64,000 bases of DNA, taken from positions 4,898,001 to 4,962,000 of the forward strand of contig JADJRH010000011.1 in the NCBI GenBank assembly GCA_016712345.1. The letters run 5' to 3'. Made by a program: the position numbers and the translations under genes. Positions 16,880 through 26,115 of this stretch are shown here, piece after piece. Position 1 is the first letter of the stretch, and every line of letters starts with the position of its first letter. Below the pieces are notes generated by a model. It was not told the DNA's origin. It worked only from the letters and a program-made list of their open reading frames with translations, and ran no database searches. This stretch comes from Polyangiaceae bacterium (GTDB taxonomy: Bacteria > Myxococcota_A > Polyangia > Polyangiales > Polyangiaceae).

Positions 16880-17885
16880 AGGCCACGCCCAGTTCTACCA
16901 ACTGCTCATGAAGGTCACCCACCAAACCTTCCCAATAACCTCCCGTACCAAACTGAGGAAAGGCCTGGCGAAAGGCAGGGTCGCCACTGCGATCCGCAAT
17001 CCACGCCGCGTAGCGAAGGTACCGCAAACCGCGCAGCGCTTCAATGAGGTTGAGCGACCGCTCATCGAATGTGCGAAACACCTCATATCCCTCGACCCAG
17101 GCATCGATCTCGGCCGAGCAGTCGCGCGGTCTACCCGGTAACAGCAGCCACAAATCCTGAACGGCCGGCGCGCGCGCTGCATCGTCGAAGTCGAGGAAAA
17201 AAAACTTACCCCCCGCGGAGAGAACATTTCCCCGGTGGCAATCGGCATGAACTACAAACGTGGTTGCCGCCAGTTCGGCAAACAAGGCTTCTGAAGCAAC
17301 AACAAGCCGACGAGCCGCATCTTGGTAACGACTGCGCGTGCCGAGTGGCATGCTGCCCAACGCGAGCGTGCGTTCGATACACGCGGTGCCGTACGTGGCC
17401 GGTGAAAGGATCGGCCGGGCCGGCAAATCAAGGCTCGCAGAAACATTGTGGAGGCGGGCGGTGAGCTTCCCAATGCGCTCGTATTCATCCAGGGTAAGTT
17501 CGTCAGGTGCGCGCCCCGGAGCCTTGGGAAACACGGCATAGCGATGCCCGTCGGGTTCGGTCGCAAGGGTATGACCGCTCGCCAATCGAAGCGGCGCCAC
17601 AACTGGAATTTCGTCTTCGGCGAGCGCCGCCAAAAGCCGATGTTCATCGACAATCGCTTCTGTCGAGTGCCGGCCGGGCCGATAAAACTTGACGATCACG
17701 CGCGAGTTGTCTTCCAGCTCCACCTCGTAAACGCGGTTTTCCAGGGCGCGAAGCCCCCACGTTCGGCCCGTTGCGCGGCCCCCCGCGGCCTCGGCGGCAA
17801 CAAGAATACGATCAGGGGTGAGGTCGGCAAACGAAGGGATGAGCACGCGGCGAAGAGACGCGAGATAGGGCGACTTGTCAATCAC
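16878..17885 (-). CDS. srkA: SrkA/YihE-type stress-response serine/threonine kinase
   Basis: A 335-residue protein that starts with GTG at 17885. The APH-like kinase fold is clear: TWGLRALENRVYEVELEDNS and VIVKFYRPGRHSTEAIVDEH (ATP-binding Lys in VKFYRPG), HRYAVFPKAPGRAPDELTLD, catalytic loop FVVHADCHRGNVL (Asp in HADCHRGN) and metal-binding FFLDFDDAARAPAVQDL. A C-terminal helical part follows (LRGLRYLRYAAWIADRSGDP). The order and length match E. coli SrkA (YihE), a cytosolic kinase that limits stress-induced cell death. Homoserine kinase-like relatives share the fold but lack this exact WGLRALENRVYE start. It stands alone. Confidence 0.9.
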   Translation of the reverse strand: MIDKSPYLASLRRVLIPSFADLTPDRILVAAEAAGGRATGRTWGLRALENRVYEVELEDNSRVIVKFYRPGRHSTEAIVDEHRLLAALAEDEIPVVAPLRLASGHTLATEPDGHRYAVFPKAPGRAPDELTLDEYERIGKLTARLHNVSASLDLPARPILSPATYGTACIERTLALGSMPLGTRSRYQDAARRLVVASEALFAELAATTFVVHADCHRGNVLSAGGKFFFLDFDDAARAPAVQDLWLLLPGRPRDCSAEIDAWVEGYEVFRTFDERSLNLIEALRGLRYLRYAAWIADRSGDPAFRQAFPQFGTGGYWEGLVGDLHEQLVELGVA

Positions 17886-17909
17886 ACCGAAGGCCGGCTT
17901 GGAAAAAGG

Positions 17910-20300
17910 CTATTGAGGCAACGCCGGGCGGGTGATTTTTTCTCCGGCCAAAAAAGCCCGCCGCAAATCCTTGCGATACCAGGCTCCCTGAACGTCACTC
18001 AACTTGACAACACGGTTGCCCATCACGTCGCCGCCCATTCGAAACGCGCCTTCCACCCACGTTTCTTCAGGTCCGGAGTACACACCGTCTTCCATTGCAA
18101 AGAGCCCACCCAAGTGATGGAGCAAACTCTTGTCAGAGAGGCGCATTTCGGTCACCCCGTAACCGTCGGCGTCCCCAACGCCACCAAAAACAATCACACC
18201 GCGTTCACCGGCAAACCCAGTTGCTTCGGCCCCAAAAGGGTGTTCAGGCAAAGGTAAGGTTTTGCCCGTGGCGGTGTCAAGGAGAACCACTTCTCGCGAT
18301 TTGCGCATGAGAAGTGCAGCGGCGCCGTCGGTCTGAATATCAATGATCCTGTCAATCTCGGTCAGCGCCCACTCGACCTTTCCGGTTCGCGGATCCACAA
18401 GTTCCAAGGGATGATCCCAGTAGAAAACAAGAAGTTTTGACTCGCGCGTCCACCCCTTGATGCGACTGTCAGGATCGCTCGGCCTGTACATTCGAGCGCC
18501 GGTCTTCGTTGCGTACACTTCATCGTTCACGGCGATCATCGTCCCGTCCGGCGAGAACATGGCATTTCGCTCCGACCAGCCGGGAGGCTGAATTTTCGAA
18601 AGCCGTTTCCCCGAGGGTAGTTCGTACACAATCAGGCTCGAACAACCGCGTGATCCGCACCCTTTCGCCAGGTATTCAGACACAGCGATAAGCCGCTCGT
18701 CGGGGGAGATCCACCAATCGGCAAGGCCCGATCCACCCGAAAGACGCGTCACCACCTTACCCGTTGCCGTGGCCCACACAATCGCGCTTGAACCTCGGCC
18801 CTGACCATCGTTCGAATGGGTACCAACCACGTACGTTTGGTTTCGGGACAAACCTACTTGACGGGTAGACTCCACCCCCTCGGGCGCTTCAAGCGAAACC
18901 TGAACGCCTCGCTCCACCTCCGTCACCACAGGAAGGCCCGGCCCTTCACCCAAGGTGAAACGAGCGCCGAGGTCGGGATCCGCCGGAGTTCCCCATGTCA
19001 GAGGATCCGCTCGATAATGCCGGGTATGACGGCGGCGCAGGGCGGCATCATCGCGCGATGTACCCAGTGCCAACACTTCACGCCCCGTCCTGTCGATCAC
19101 GTGGGGTCCGCGCGGCGGCTGCCCATCCGGCGGCCATTCGGATAGACAAGCGCGCGACAGATCCCCATTCCAGTCCACAACGCAGGTTCCGCGGCACGCA
19201 AGATTCAACGTTGCGTCCACCCGGCGCGCGGCGATGTCCAGGAGAACAGCAGTGTTGCGAGCCGTCCTGTCGCGCGCCGAGACAATCGCCATGGCGCCGC
19301 CTTCCAACGAAAACGACCACACCGGCTTGTCACCCATATCGCTCGTGAGGATGCGAATTTCTTGGGTGCCCACGCGGGTTGCGGTGACGCGAGTGGGTAG
19401 GAAGCTGCCAAACTGCTTGGAGGCCGGACAAATCGCCAAAATTTCATCACCGGTGGGGTTCACGCGAAGCTCCTGCGGATTCGCCTCCCCACACGGCGGT
19501 GGGAGTGTAGAAAGGGTTTCCCCCGTTTTTGAATCCACGGCTGTAAGCCCCGCTGGGCCGGTGATCCAAAGCGTTTTTCGATCACGCGAATACGCCGACT
19601 CAGCCGGAGAATCAGCAGGTCCGCTTGTTTGAAACGCCGCCGACCCATCCCGTTTGTACGCCTTTGTAACGCCGGGCCAAGCGACGATGATGGGTAGATC
19701 CAGAGAACCGATATTGACCGAATAGGGAGCGTTGGGCGGCACAGTCAGCGTGGCAGTTTCCACACCCATCTCCCGATCGAAGAGCCGCACCTGACCCGGA
19801 GCGAGAAGCGCCACCAGCCGACCCGTCTCGTCCGCCGCAAACGCTGTTGCCGCGGGCCCCGACGGCAAGAGCTGGTCCACCATTTTTCCATCCGCGAGTG
19901 TCGCCCGCCCCAAGCGACGACCATCACAGGTGAGAAACAAAAATCGCCGCCTGTGACCAAAACGCACAGACTGCATGCAACGGCGAAAAACCGCGCGAAC
20001 ATCGCCGGTCGCCGAATCGACAACAACAGCCCCTTGCAACTTGTCGACAACAACGATCGCCCGGTCTTCTGACACCCAGACAATACGGGTAGGTTCAAGC
20101 GGAACGCGCTGAGGCACAAACACGGCAGGGCCATCAGGAAGCTCCTTCTTGGGCAGCGACAGGCGTTTGCTCGGATCATCCCCACCGTGTTGCCCACCTT
20201 GGGGCGGAAGGGGATGACAGCCCGTCCAGAACCCACCGAGCCCAACGGCGCACGCCGCCGCAATCACGAAGGCCGATGATTTGCTGAAGAAACGCGTCAT
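17910..20300 (-). CDS. Secreted lipoprotein with WD40/PQQ-like beta-propeller repeats
   Basis: The start is ATG 20300 (MTRFFSKSSAFVIAAACAVG, then GGFWTGCHPLPP). The signal has a possible lipobox ending in TGC, so lipid attachment is likely. The 796-residue protein contains repeated four-strand blade elements, for example IVWVSEDRAIVVVDKLQGAV, LWITGPAGLTAVDSKTGETL, AMFSPDGTMIAVND and VVLLDTATGKTLPLPE. The D(T/S)ATGK and PD(G/E)xxIAV patterns are typical of WD40-like and quinoprotein-like propellers, probably two of them. No enzymatic motif is seen. It probably mediates protein interactions at the cell surface or periplasm. It lies 24 bp upstream of the srkA-like gene's start on the same strand and may be co-transcribed with it. 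Confidence 0.7.
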   Translation of the reverse strand: MTRFFSKSSAFVIAAACAVGLGGFWTGCHPLPPQGGQHGGDDPSKRLSLPKKELPDGPAVFVPQRVPLEPTRIVWVSEDRAIVVVDKLQGAVVVDSATGDVRAVFRRCMQSVRFGHRRRFLFLTCDGRRLGRATLADGKMVDQLLPSGPAATAFAADETGRLVALLAPGQVRLFDREMGVETATLTVPPNAPYSVNIGSLDLPIIVAWPGVTKAYKRDGSAAFQTSGPADSPAESAYSRDRKTLWITGPAGLTAVDSKTGETLSTLPPPCGEANPQELRVNPTGDEILAICPASKQFGSFLPTRVTATRVGTQEIRILTSDMGDKPVWSFSLEGGAMAIVSARDRTARNTAVLLDIAARRVDATLNLACRGTCVVDWNGDLSRACLSEWPPDGQPPRGPHVIDRTGREVLALGTSRDDAALRRRHTRHYRADPLTWGTPADPDLGARFTLGEGPGLPVVTEVERGVQVSLEAPEGVESTRQVGLSRNQTYVVGTHSNDGQGRGSSAIVWATATGKVVTRLSGGSGLADWWISPDERLIAVSEYLAKGCGSRGCSSLIVYELPSGKRLSKIQPPGWSERNAMFSPDGTMIAVNDEVYATKTGARMYRPSDPDSRIKGWTRESKLLVFYWDHPLELVDPRTGKVEWALTEIDRIIDIQTDGAAALLMRKSREVVLLDTATGKTLPLPEHPFGAEATGFAGERGVIVFGGVGDADGYGVTEMRLSDKSLLHHLGGLFAMEDGVYSGPEETWVEGAFRMGGDVMGNRVVKLSDVQGAWYRKDLRRAFLAGEKITRPALPQ

Positions 20301-20514
20301 AAGCTGCTCCGTCGCGCGGCGCCCGCGCCAAGCCCGCCGTGCGTGCCCAACAGGGAAGCCCCGAGCGACGCTATCAGATCCGCAAGCGGCGCGAACGCAC
20401 AAAGCGCCTCGGCAGTACAAAGAAAAACCACCCATTGCGGCATGCCGGCAATAAATAGGCGCGACTCAACAAACGCATCGTGCAACCTGCGCCGCATGGG
20501 AGTATGCTTCGCCC

Positions 20515-20913
20515 ATGCGACCCAACCTATTTTTGCTGACTCTACCCACCTTGGCCCTGACGCTCGCGGGTTGTCAAGCCAAGCTTTCCAGCTCGGTCAC
20601 AGTCGACGGAAAACCGTTTTCTGCCGAGTCATGCCGCTCCGGTCAAGCAGCGGGGTTTACCGGGGTCGATCTGGTAGGCACTGACGGAAGCAGGCTCCGG
20701 CTTGTCACCATGCCCAACGGACAGGCAGCGGCCCACATCTTCGCGCCGGGCGCCGCCACCTCCACTGAACTTGGGGCGTGCGGTCCCTTCACCGTCGAGC
20801 GGCAAAACAGCCAGATCAACGACATCTACAACGTCAAAGGAACAGCCACATTGAGCTGCACATCCGGCGGCCACTCGGTGTCAGGTACAATCACGTTTGA
20901 GAACTGCCATTAG
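20515..20913 (+). CDS. Small lipoprotein, family not recognised
   Basis: A 132-residue protein: MRPNLFLLTLPTLALTLAGC is a textbook lipoprotein signal with lipobox LAGC. The mature part reads as beta strands (SSVTVDGKPFSAESCRSGQA, LRLVTMPNGQAAAHIF, VKGTATLSCTSGGHSVSGTI) with four more Cys residues that could form two disulfides. Small myxobacterial lipoproteins of this type are common and of unknown function. It is divergent from the beta-propeller gene and converges, with a 17-bp gap, on the OmpA-domain remnant. Confidence 0.7.
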   Translation: MRPNLFLLTLPTLALTLAGCQAKLSSSVTVDGKPFSAESCRSGQAAGFTGVDLVGTDGSRLRLVTMPNGQAAAHIFAPGAATSTELGACGPFTVERQNSQINDIYNVKGTATLSCTSGGHSVSGTITFENCH

Positions 20914-20930
20914 GTTACCCCCAAAGCCCT

Positions 20931-21216
20931 CTATGAAGGCCCGCGCTGAAGAATGCGAACCTCAACGCGCCAATTGACCCGCTTGTTTTCTTCCGTATCA
21001 TTGGGCACAAGCGGCACCGAATCACCATACCCTTTTGCCGTCAGCCGCGCCGGCTCAACCCCTTTGGCGATCAACGCCTTTCGCACGGAGTCTGCCCTGT
21101 CAAAACTCGGACTCCTACCATAAGTCACCTGTCCATCGGCCGCGGTGTGCCCCTGAATCTCCACAAGCGTTATTTCAGGATGCTCATTGAGCACGCGTGC
21201 CACATCGTCTGAAAAA
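20931..21216 (-). pseudogene. OmpA C-terminal-like domain remnant
   Basis: The frame reads VARVLNEHPEITLVEIQGHT, then GRSPSFDRADSVRKALIAKG, VEPARLTAKGYGDSVPLVPN and KRVNWRVEVRILQRG. This matches the second half or more of the peptidoglycan-binding OmpA domain (GHT, RADSVRKAL, GYGDS, NWRVE). The first strand and any signal peptide are missing. The homology begins just after the stop of the double-TIR gene, and the frame has no good start codon with a signal. It is best read as the tail of an outer-membrane protein gene whose upstream part has been lost. Confidence 0.6.
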
Positions 21217-22248
21217 CTACGGCGATTCAGGTGGCAGCCCCAACATGTGCCGAACCGTTCCTCGAAGCTCCCGAGCAACCTGAGTCCACGCTTCATCCGC
21301 GAGCCGCCATTTCTCTACCGGCGTTCCACCCCGCGGAAGCGGAACAAGCCCTTTCAGCGGCGTTTGCTCCCATTCACACGCTCGAATGAGAATCGGTACC
21401 ACGGCCACCTTCTTTTGAGCGCGCAGCTCCATCGCCCGCTCCAACTCTCGCTCGTAACAGTCAGACGCCAAATACGCCTGACTCACTAGAAGCGCCACAA
21501 GCTTTGAAACCCCGAGTTGAGCCGCAATCAAATCGTTGAGATTTTGACCGGGAGCCACCTGATCCCGATGCAACAGTCGAATTAACTTCTGTCGACTCAT
21601 CAATACCACCGCCGTTTGTAGCTCTTTGGCAAACGACGCATCTTGGGGTGTAAACGACAAAAACACATCCACCGTGCCAGGCGCCGATGGAGCGATATTC
21701 ACCGGAACAGGCGCCCCCGAAGGTTGAGCGCCCGCAGTCGCGGCTGGACTGGGTGCACCCGCGCTCGACGTTCCCGCACCGGGCGCTCCACCGCCCACAG
21801 GACTGCCAGTCGCCTTTGCTCCGGTGGGCGACGCCGCGCGATTGGCAAGGTGCTTTTCGATCGCCCGCACAATGCGTTTCATCGCCCGATCAAACGCTTC
21901 ATCGTCGGGAAACGCGTCGACATACGCGTATGGACCGAGAAGAAAAGGCGGCTTCACGTCCTCCAAACGCACCGGCAAAAGGCGACTCTTCCCATCCCTC
22001 ATTTGCAGCATAAACGTGGCATGGCGCTCCGCCTCTACCCAATGGCGATCCGCCGAAGCGTTCGACAAACACAGCAACAAGAAATCCGACCTGCGAAGCG
22101 CACTCTCCACCGCTGCGGGAATTGAATCACCCAACTCAATTTCGTTTTCATCGAGCCAAGGCTCATGCCCCGCCGCACGAAGCGCCTTTTCAATGCGCCG
22201 CACCATTGGCTTGTCAACGCTCGCATGCGAAAGAAAAATGACCGCCAT
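21217..22248 (-). CDS. Protein with two TIR domains
   Basis: The start is ATG 22248 (MAVIFLSHASVDKPMVRRIE). The 343-residue protein has a first TIR domain at about residues 1-145 (FLSHASVDKP, EPWLDENEIELGDSI, DFLLLCLSNASADRHWVEAE, with Glu72/Glu74 in the position of the NADase catalytic Glu). A Gly/Ala/Pro linker covers 150-195 and a second TIR covers about 200-330 (DVFLSFTPQDASFAKELQ, QVAPGQNLNDLIAAQ, DCYERELERAMEL). The linker and duplication suggest an intramolecular or ordered TIR assembly. TIR proteins act in bacterial NAD-depleting immunity and in signalling. No partner sensor is adjacent, so its trigger is unknown. Its 3' end abuts an OmpA-domain remnant. Confidence 0.85.
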   Translation of the reverse strand: MAVIFLSHASVDKPMVRRIEKALRAAGHEPWLDENEIELGDSIPAAVESALRRSDFLLLCLSNASADRHWVEAERHATFMLQMRDGKSRLLPVRLEDVKPPFLLGPYAYVDAFPDDEAFDRAMKRIVRAIEKHLANRAASPTGAKATGSPVGGGAPGAGTSSAGAPSPAATAGAQPSGAPVPVNIAPSAPGTVDVFLSFTPQDASFAKELQTAVVLMSRQKLIRLLHRDQVAPGQNLNDLIAAQLGVSKLVALLVSQAYLASDCYERELERAMELRAQKKVAVVPILIRACEWEQTPLKGLVPLPRGGTPVEKWRLADEAWTQVARELRGTVRHMLGLPPESP

Positions 22249-22324
22249 CGGCCGCACGCTACCACATCCTTGACCCACGACAACAGCCCCAAACACGTTA
22301 CGGCAAACCCTCCTGCTCCTCTGC

Positions 22325-22447
22325 CCGCCTCTCCGCTTTGTAACGCCGTCAAACTCGAAACGCCCAATTTACCCGACCTGCGAATCTACCCATTTAGAAC
22401 CTCATCCCAACGCGTACACATGACGAGGTGACAAAGCGGAGAGGCGG
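22325..22447. repeat. Perfect 17-bp inverted repeat flanking 89 bp
   Basis: CCGCCTCTCCGCTTTGT at 22325-22341 is the exact reverse complement of the 17 bases at 22431-22447. The spacer includes a TCTACCC word and a GTACAC word and no gene. It could be a large hairpin or the ends of a tiny non-autonomous element. No flanking target duplication was seen. Confidence 0.6.
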
Positions 22448-22479
22448 ACTGGGTATGGTAGACGTTTGCCGCTAAAGGT

Positions 22480-22979
22480 TTGGGATTGGGCCATTTCGAA
22501 CTTGCCAACCGCGAGGTAACGCGCGAGGATAGCGAACCGCACAACGCACAGCCGCCGCAACCGGCAAGCGACCCCTTGTTGCAGGATCAGCTTGATGAGG
22601 CGCGCAGCTTGGCCTGGCAACGCTCTACTGGACTTGTGCCGCGGGAGCGATGCAGAGAGTTTGCTCCAGCGTTACACTTGACATTCAGGGGCGCGCCTCT
22701 GGTGCAATTTCGCCGGAGATTGCCGGCACGTGGCGCCGCATTTCTCACGCTCAATGGATTGTGGGCAATGAGGCGGCTGCGGAGGCGAGCTTGCAAAAGG
22801 CTGTCGCCCTCCCGGCGCCCCGCGAAAAGGAGCAAGCGGCGGCGCTTGTGGAGAGTCTCGACAAGCTTGCCAGCCTGTTTCAGGCGCGGAGTCTACCCGC
22901 CGAAGCGCGCAGCACGTTGGATCAAGCGATAAGAAAATGGCGGCCCTTCCGACGCTCGGGAGAGTCTGGAAAAACGTGA
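22480..22979 (+). pseudogene. Possible degraded TPR-type protein
   Basis: From about 22680 the frame reads SPEIAGTWRRISHAQWIVGN, then EAAAEASLQKAVALPAPREK, AAALVESLDKLASLFQARSL and PAEARSTLDQAIRKW, a helix-pair pattern like tetratricopeptide repeats. There is no convincing start or signal, and the more upstream sequence looks helical only in another frame. It may be the tail of a disrupted kinase-associated TPR protein. The evidence is weak. Confidence 0.3.
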
Positions 22980-23005
22980 AACGAGGGTGGCTGCTATCGC
23001 TTGAT

Positions 23006-24256
23006 TTAGGCCTGGTGCGGTGGGGTAGGCGGCGTTGGCATGTGGATGGTGCGTGGCCCGGTCCACATTACACCTTGCTCGACGGCGATTGTATCGGTGG
23101 CTGTCTTGTGGATCGGAGTGACAGTCACCTGCCCATCATCAACCTCAATGCGAACGTACACATGGTCAGTCTCCCCGCCGGCCCCGGTGCCATCGATGAT
23201 CTGGTAACACGACGTGCCGGTCGCTCCCTTTGGAAGCGCAATGGGAGTCAACTCCAACCTGTGACGGTGTCCTGCCAAAAGAGCGCCAAATTTCGGCCTG
23301 ATATTTAACATCTTCAACAGTTCGTGATTGTTGGGGTGATCTTCGGTGAAAAGCGGCGCGTGGCTGATCATGAAGACGTGTTTAATGCCGGCCTGCCCAT
23401 CGGCCCAGTTCATCAGGTATTCTACCCAGGCCAATTGTTGGACATCGATCTCTTCGAGCATTCCGGTCAGTGTGTTGGAACAACCTGTCTGCTGTTTGTC
23501 GCCGTACAGGTAATAAGAGTCAACCACAATAAAAAGCGCGTTTCCGTAAACGAACGCATAGGCGAGACCCTTTTTACCCATGTCGCCGGGGCCGGTGGTA
23601 GGCCAGGTTTTTCCGCCCTTGCTAAAGTAATGATCGTGCCAGATTTTCAACCAACCATCCTGCTGCGACTTTTTGTAATATCCAAGCGCGTTATCCACGA
23701 GGTCATGGTTGCCAATCGCACAGAACATGGGGATTACGCCGACCTGGTCGCCCAAACCTTTCACCATGTCGTCGATCCACAATGCGGCATCGTCGCCGTA
23801 GTTTGCCAAGTCACCTCCCACCAGAATGAAGTCAGGCTTTTCGTTTTTGGCCATGTACTGCGCAAACCAGTTGGCATATTCGTGGTTGACTGTCTTTTCG
23901 TTGATGATGTCGCCCGGTCCACCTTGGGGGTCGGAAATGAAAACGAACTTGAACTTGGACTTTGAGTTGTTGACCACGGCGGGTAGAACTTTGGCATGGT
24001 AAGCGCCGGCGCACGCGCTCCACGATTCTACCACGTTCACTTCGGCTTCACCCCAACTGCCAATTTCAGGTGCGCCCCCAACGTGGATTGTTGTTGTCCC
24101 GGCGCCCTTCCCCTTGAGCAGAACGTCTTCGGTGAATTCAGCGACTTTTTCGTTATCACTCCAAAAGCCGCATGCGTTCCCGGTAACTCCCCACACGCCG
24201 ATATGAACCGAAGCGCCGTTGGGGATGTATGTCGGGTCGGGTTTGATAGTTGCCAT
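23006..24256 (-). CDS. Calcineurin-like metallophosphoesterase with N-terminal beta domain
   Basis: A 416-residue protein with ATG at 24256 and an AGGAG ribosome site. Residues 1-75 form a small Ig-like or beta domain (NGASVHIGVWGVTGNACGFW). From residue 100 the metallophosphoesterase motifs follow in order: FKFVFISDPQGG, DFILVGGDLANYGDD, CAIGNHDL, MISHAPLF and LLAGHRHRLEL. These supply the Asp/His/Asn ligands of the dinuclear metal site. No signal peptide is visible, so cytosolic or non-classically exported. A C-terminal Pro/Thr tail (GPRTIHMPTPPTPPHQA) ends it. The first motif has GlyGly after DPQ rather than the usual His, which may alter one metal ligand. Confidence 0.8.
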   Translation of the reverse strand: MATIKPDPTYIPNGASVHIGVWGVTGNACGFWSDNEKVAEFTEDVLLKGKGAGTTTIHVGGAPEIGSWGEAEVNVVESWSACAGAYHAKVLPAVVNNSKSKFKFVFISDPQGGPGDIINEKTVNHEYANWFAQYMAKNEKPDFILVGGDLANYGDDAALWIDDMVKGLGDQVGVIPMFCAIGNHDLVDNALGYYKKSQQDGWLKIWHDHYFSKGGKTWPTTGPGDMGKKGLAYAFVYGNALFIVVDSYYLYGDKQQTGCSNTLTGMLEEIDVQQLAWVEYLMNWADGQAGIKHVFMISHAPLFTEDHPNNHELLKMLNIRPKFGALLAGHRHRLELTPIALPKGATGTSCYQIIDGTGAGGETDHVYVRIEVDDGQVTVTPIHKTATDTIAVEQGVMWTGPRTIHMPTPPTPPHQA

Positions 24257-24480
24257 GGTGGTTCTCCTGCGAGAGCACCAGTTCCGCTATTCAGAACTTT
24301 GCCCGTGTTCGACTTCTATGAGCGGAACCAGCTTTTGATGTTGAATGCCGCTGTCTATAACGACATTCCAGTTCGAATACAGCGGATAGGAGATACAGAC
24401 GGTTTTGGGAATGTCAAGCTTTCTTTACCATGCGTTGTTCTTGGAAGACTCTTTGGCCGCAGATCTGGTAAGGTCGGGGT

Positions 24481-25344
24481 ATGGTATTGCGCAACGGTTT
24501 CTGCGGCGTCGTGTTTGGTGTGTCTCTCTCGTTGATTGCGTGTGACGGTTCTTCCACAAGTGGACCTGGAGGCGGCGGCGCGGGCGCTTCCACATCCACA
24601 GGCGGCGGAGGTTCAGGCGGAGTCGGCGGCACCACGGGTGGAAGCGGCGGCATTGGCGGCGGCATTGGCGGAATGGGCACGGGCGGCGGGGCTACCACAT
24701 CAACGGGCGGGGGCCTGCCGGCAAACGCAACGTTTCACCTCAACTATACTCAAGTCAAAGACTGGTCAAAGTGCGCAGAACGCGACTTCGTTGTGTTTGA
24801 CCTGCTCGATACTCCCAAGGCCGACTTCGGCATGTGTAAAGCGTCGGGCGCCAAAATGCTCTGTTACTTCTCTTCGCAGTATGAAGATTGGCGCGACGAT
24901 GCCGGTGATTTTGGGGCGCTGGCAGAACCGCTTGATGGGTGGCCCGGAGAAAATTGGGTAGACCCGTCTGACCCTGCCAACCTGAATGTCATGAAGGCGA
25001 GGCTTTACATTGCGGTAGAAAAAGGCTGCGACGGGGTAGATGTGGACAACATTGACCACGCCGGTCACGAAGACTATATCGGTGCGATTTTTGATGAAGC
25101 GCGGGCGAGGGGCTTATTGGTTTCGCAAAAAAACGCCATTGAAAAGATCGATCTGTTTTGGAACAAAGTGGACCTCTACCAAAACGAGCAGTGTCAGGAG
25201 TATAACGAATGCGCCGCGTATGAAGGGCTTGGTCGGCCGGTGCACAATATTGAATATTCGCCGTGCAAGATCTTGCCGTACCTGTACTCGCACCGCAAAG
25301 ACGTTGAGAAAATGGACGCGTGGGAAGAGGCATGTTCGCCCTGA
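24481..25344 (+). CDS. Lipoprotein, GH114-like (endo-alpha-1,4-polygalactosaminidase family)
   Basis: A 287-residue lipoprotein: signal plus lipobox ending in SLIACDG, then a Gly/Ser/Thr linker (about residues 22-80) of the myxobacterial type. The catalytic region begins near 85 with TFHLNYTQVKDWSKCAERDF. It has MLCYFSSQYEDWRDDAGDFG, GWPGENWVDPSD and GCDGVDVDNIDHAGHEDYIG, the spacing typical of the GH114 TIM barrel, in which the conserved acidic residues lie in these segments. The family acts on galactosaminogalactan-like polymers in fungi, and bacterial members are mostly uncharacterised. It is likely an outer-surface or secreted enzyme. Confidence 0.75.
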   Translation: MVLRNGFCGVVFGVSLSLIACDGSSTSGPGGGGAGASTSTGGGGSGGVGGTTGGSGGIGGGIGGMGTGGGATTSTGGGLPANATFHLNYTQVKDWSKCAERDFVVFDLLDTPKADFGMCKASGAKMLCYFSSQYEDWRDDAGDFGALAEPLDGWPGENWVDPSDPANLNVMKARLYIAVEKGCDGVDVDNIDHAGHEDYIGAIFDEARARGLLVSQKNAIEKIDLFWNKVDLYQNEQCQEYNECAAYEGLGRPVHNIEYSPCKILPYLYSHRKDVEKMDAWEEACSP

Positions 25345-25523
25345 AACAAGATTGTCAAGCCTGCGCAGGAGATTCAGAGCGCGCTACCCTACCACCCTTC
25401 GGTGATTTAAACGTGGTTTCGTGGTGGCTTCGTCTCAGCCAATCGCCGGCCGGCTCGTAAAAAAATCACCCCGGATACGCAGAAGGGTTGACACTTGGCC
25501 GGTGTTGTTTTTGGCTATCGCGC

Positions 25524-25964
25524 ATGTCTGAAAAACAACTCATCACCCAACTCGCCGCGCTCAAGCAGGCTCTTCGCGCGGCTGATGCAAAAGAAGCGGG
25601 GAGCTTCGCCCGCGTGTTTCACGCTTTTTTTGATATTACAGATGGGCCGGACCTCATGCGGCTTGGCAAGCCCGGAAAAAACCCGGAGCTTCGCGCTGCG
25701 CTCGAACGGATGTCTCGCGAATTTTTGGGCGACGACACGCTCACCCTCTCGGGGATAAAAATAGCCACCTATGCGCCGGCCGGCTTTTTTCATGGTCTCT
25801 TTTTTGTTTCCGGCGCACATGCAACCTTTTTCTACTTTGGCGGCGAACGCCAGGGTCTCGTAAGTTACAACCGCGGAAGTCTGACAAGCGATATTTTCAG
25901 AATCACAACTGTTCCTATACCCGACGGCGCCACACCTGTCACGGGCCCCCGGGGCACCGCCTGA
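25524..25964 (+). CDS. Hypothetical protein, family not recognised
   Basis: A 146-residue protein from ATG 25524 (MSEKQLITQLAALKQALRAA). The first 70 residues are helical (KEAGSFARVFHAFFDITDGP, LRAALERMSREFLGDDTL) and the rest are strands (IKIATYAPAGFFHGLFFVSG, HATFFYFGGERQGLVSY). There is no signal peptide, membrane segment or known catalytic motif. The fold pattern, helix bundle plus small beta sheet, resembles many cytosolic myxobacterial proteins of unknown function. It stands alone with 180 bp upstream of its start and no operon partner. Confidence 0.6.
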   Translation: MSEKQLITQLAALKQALRAADAKEAGSFARVFHAFFDITDGPDLMRLGKPGKNPELRAALERMSREFLGDDTLTLSGIKIATYAPAGFFHGLFFVSGAHATFFYFGGERQGLVSYNRGSLTSDIFRITTVPIPDGATPVTGPRGTA

Positions 25965-26115
25965 TCAACCGAGGCCCTTGCTTGCGTGCCTCACGGGGGA
26001 CTCATTCCAGAGTCGCTCCTTTTGCTCGCAAAAGCCGGCACGCCGCGCGTATGGCCCTCGGATTTGGATGGTTGACCATCGCGTACTCGCACCTATGAAG
26101 CTTCTACCCACCCCT

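Larger units (their letters stand above)
22249..23005. other. Gap without a confident gene; inverted repeat and possible TPR remnant
   Basis: This 757-bp stretch lies between the TIR gene and the phosphoesterase gene. It contains a perfect 17-bp inverted repeat (arms at 22325-22341 and 22431-22447) and a degenerate reading frame with tetratricopeptide-like text at about 22650-22979. No intact gene with a ribosome binding site was found. Confidence 0.5.
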
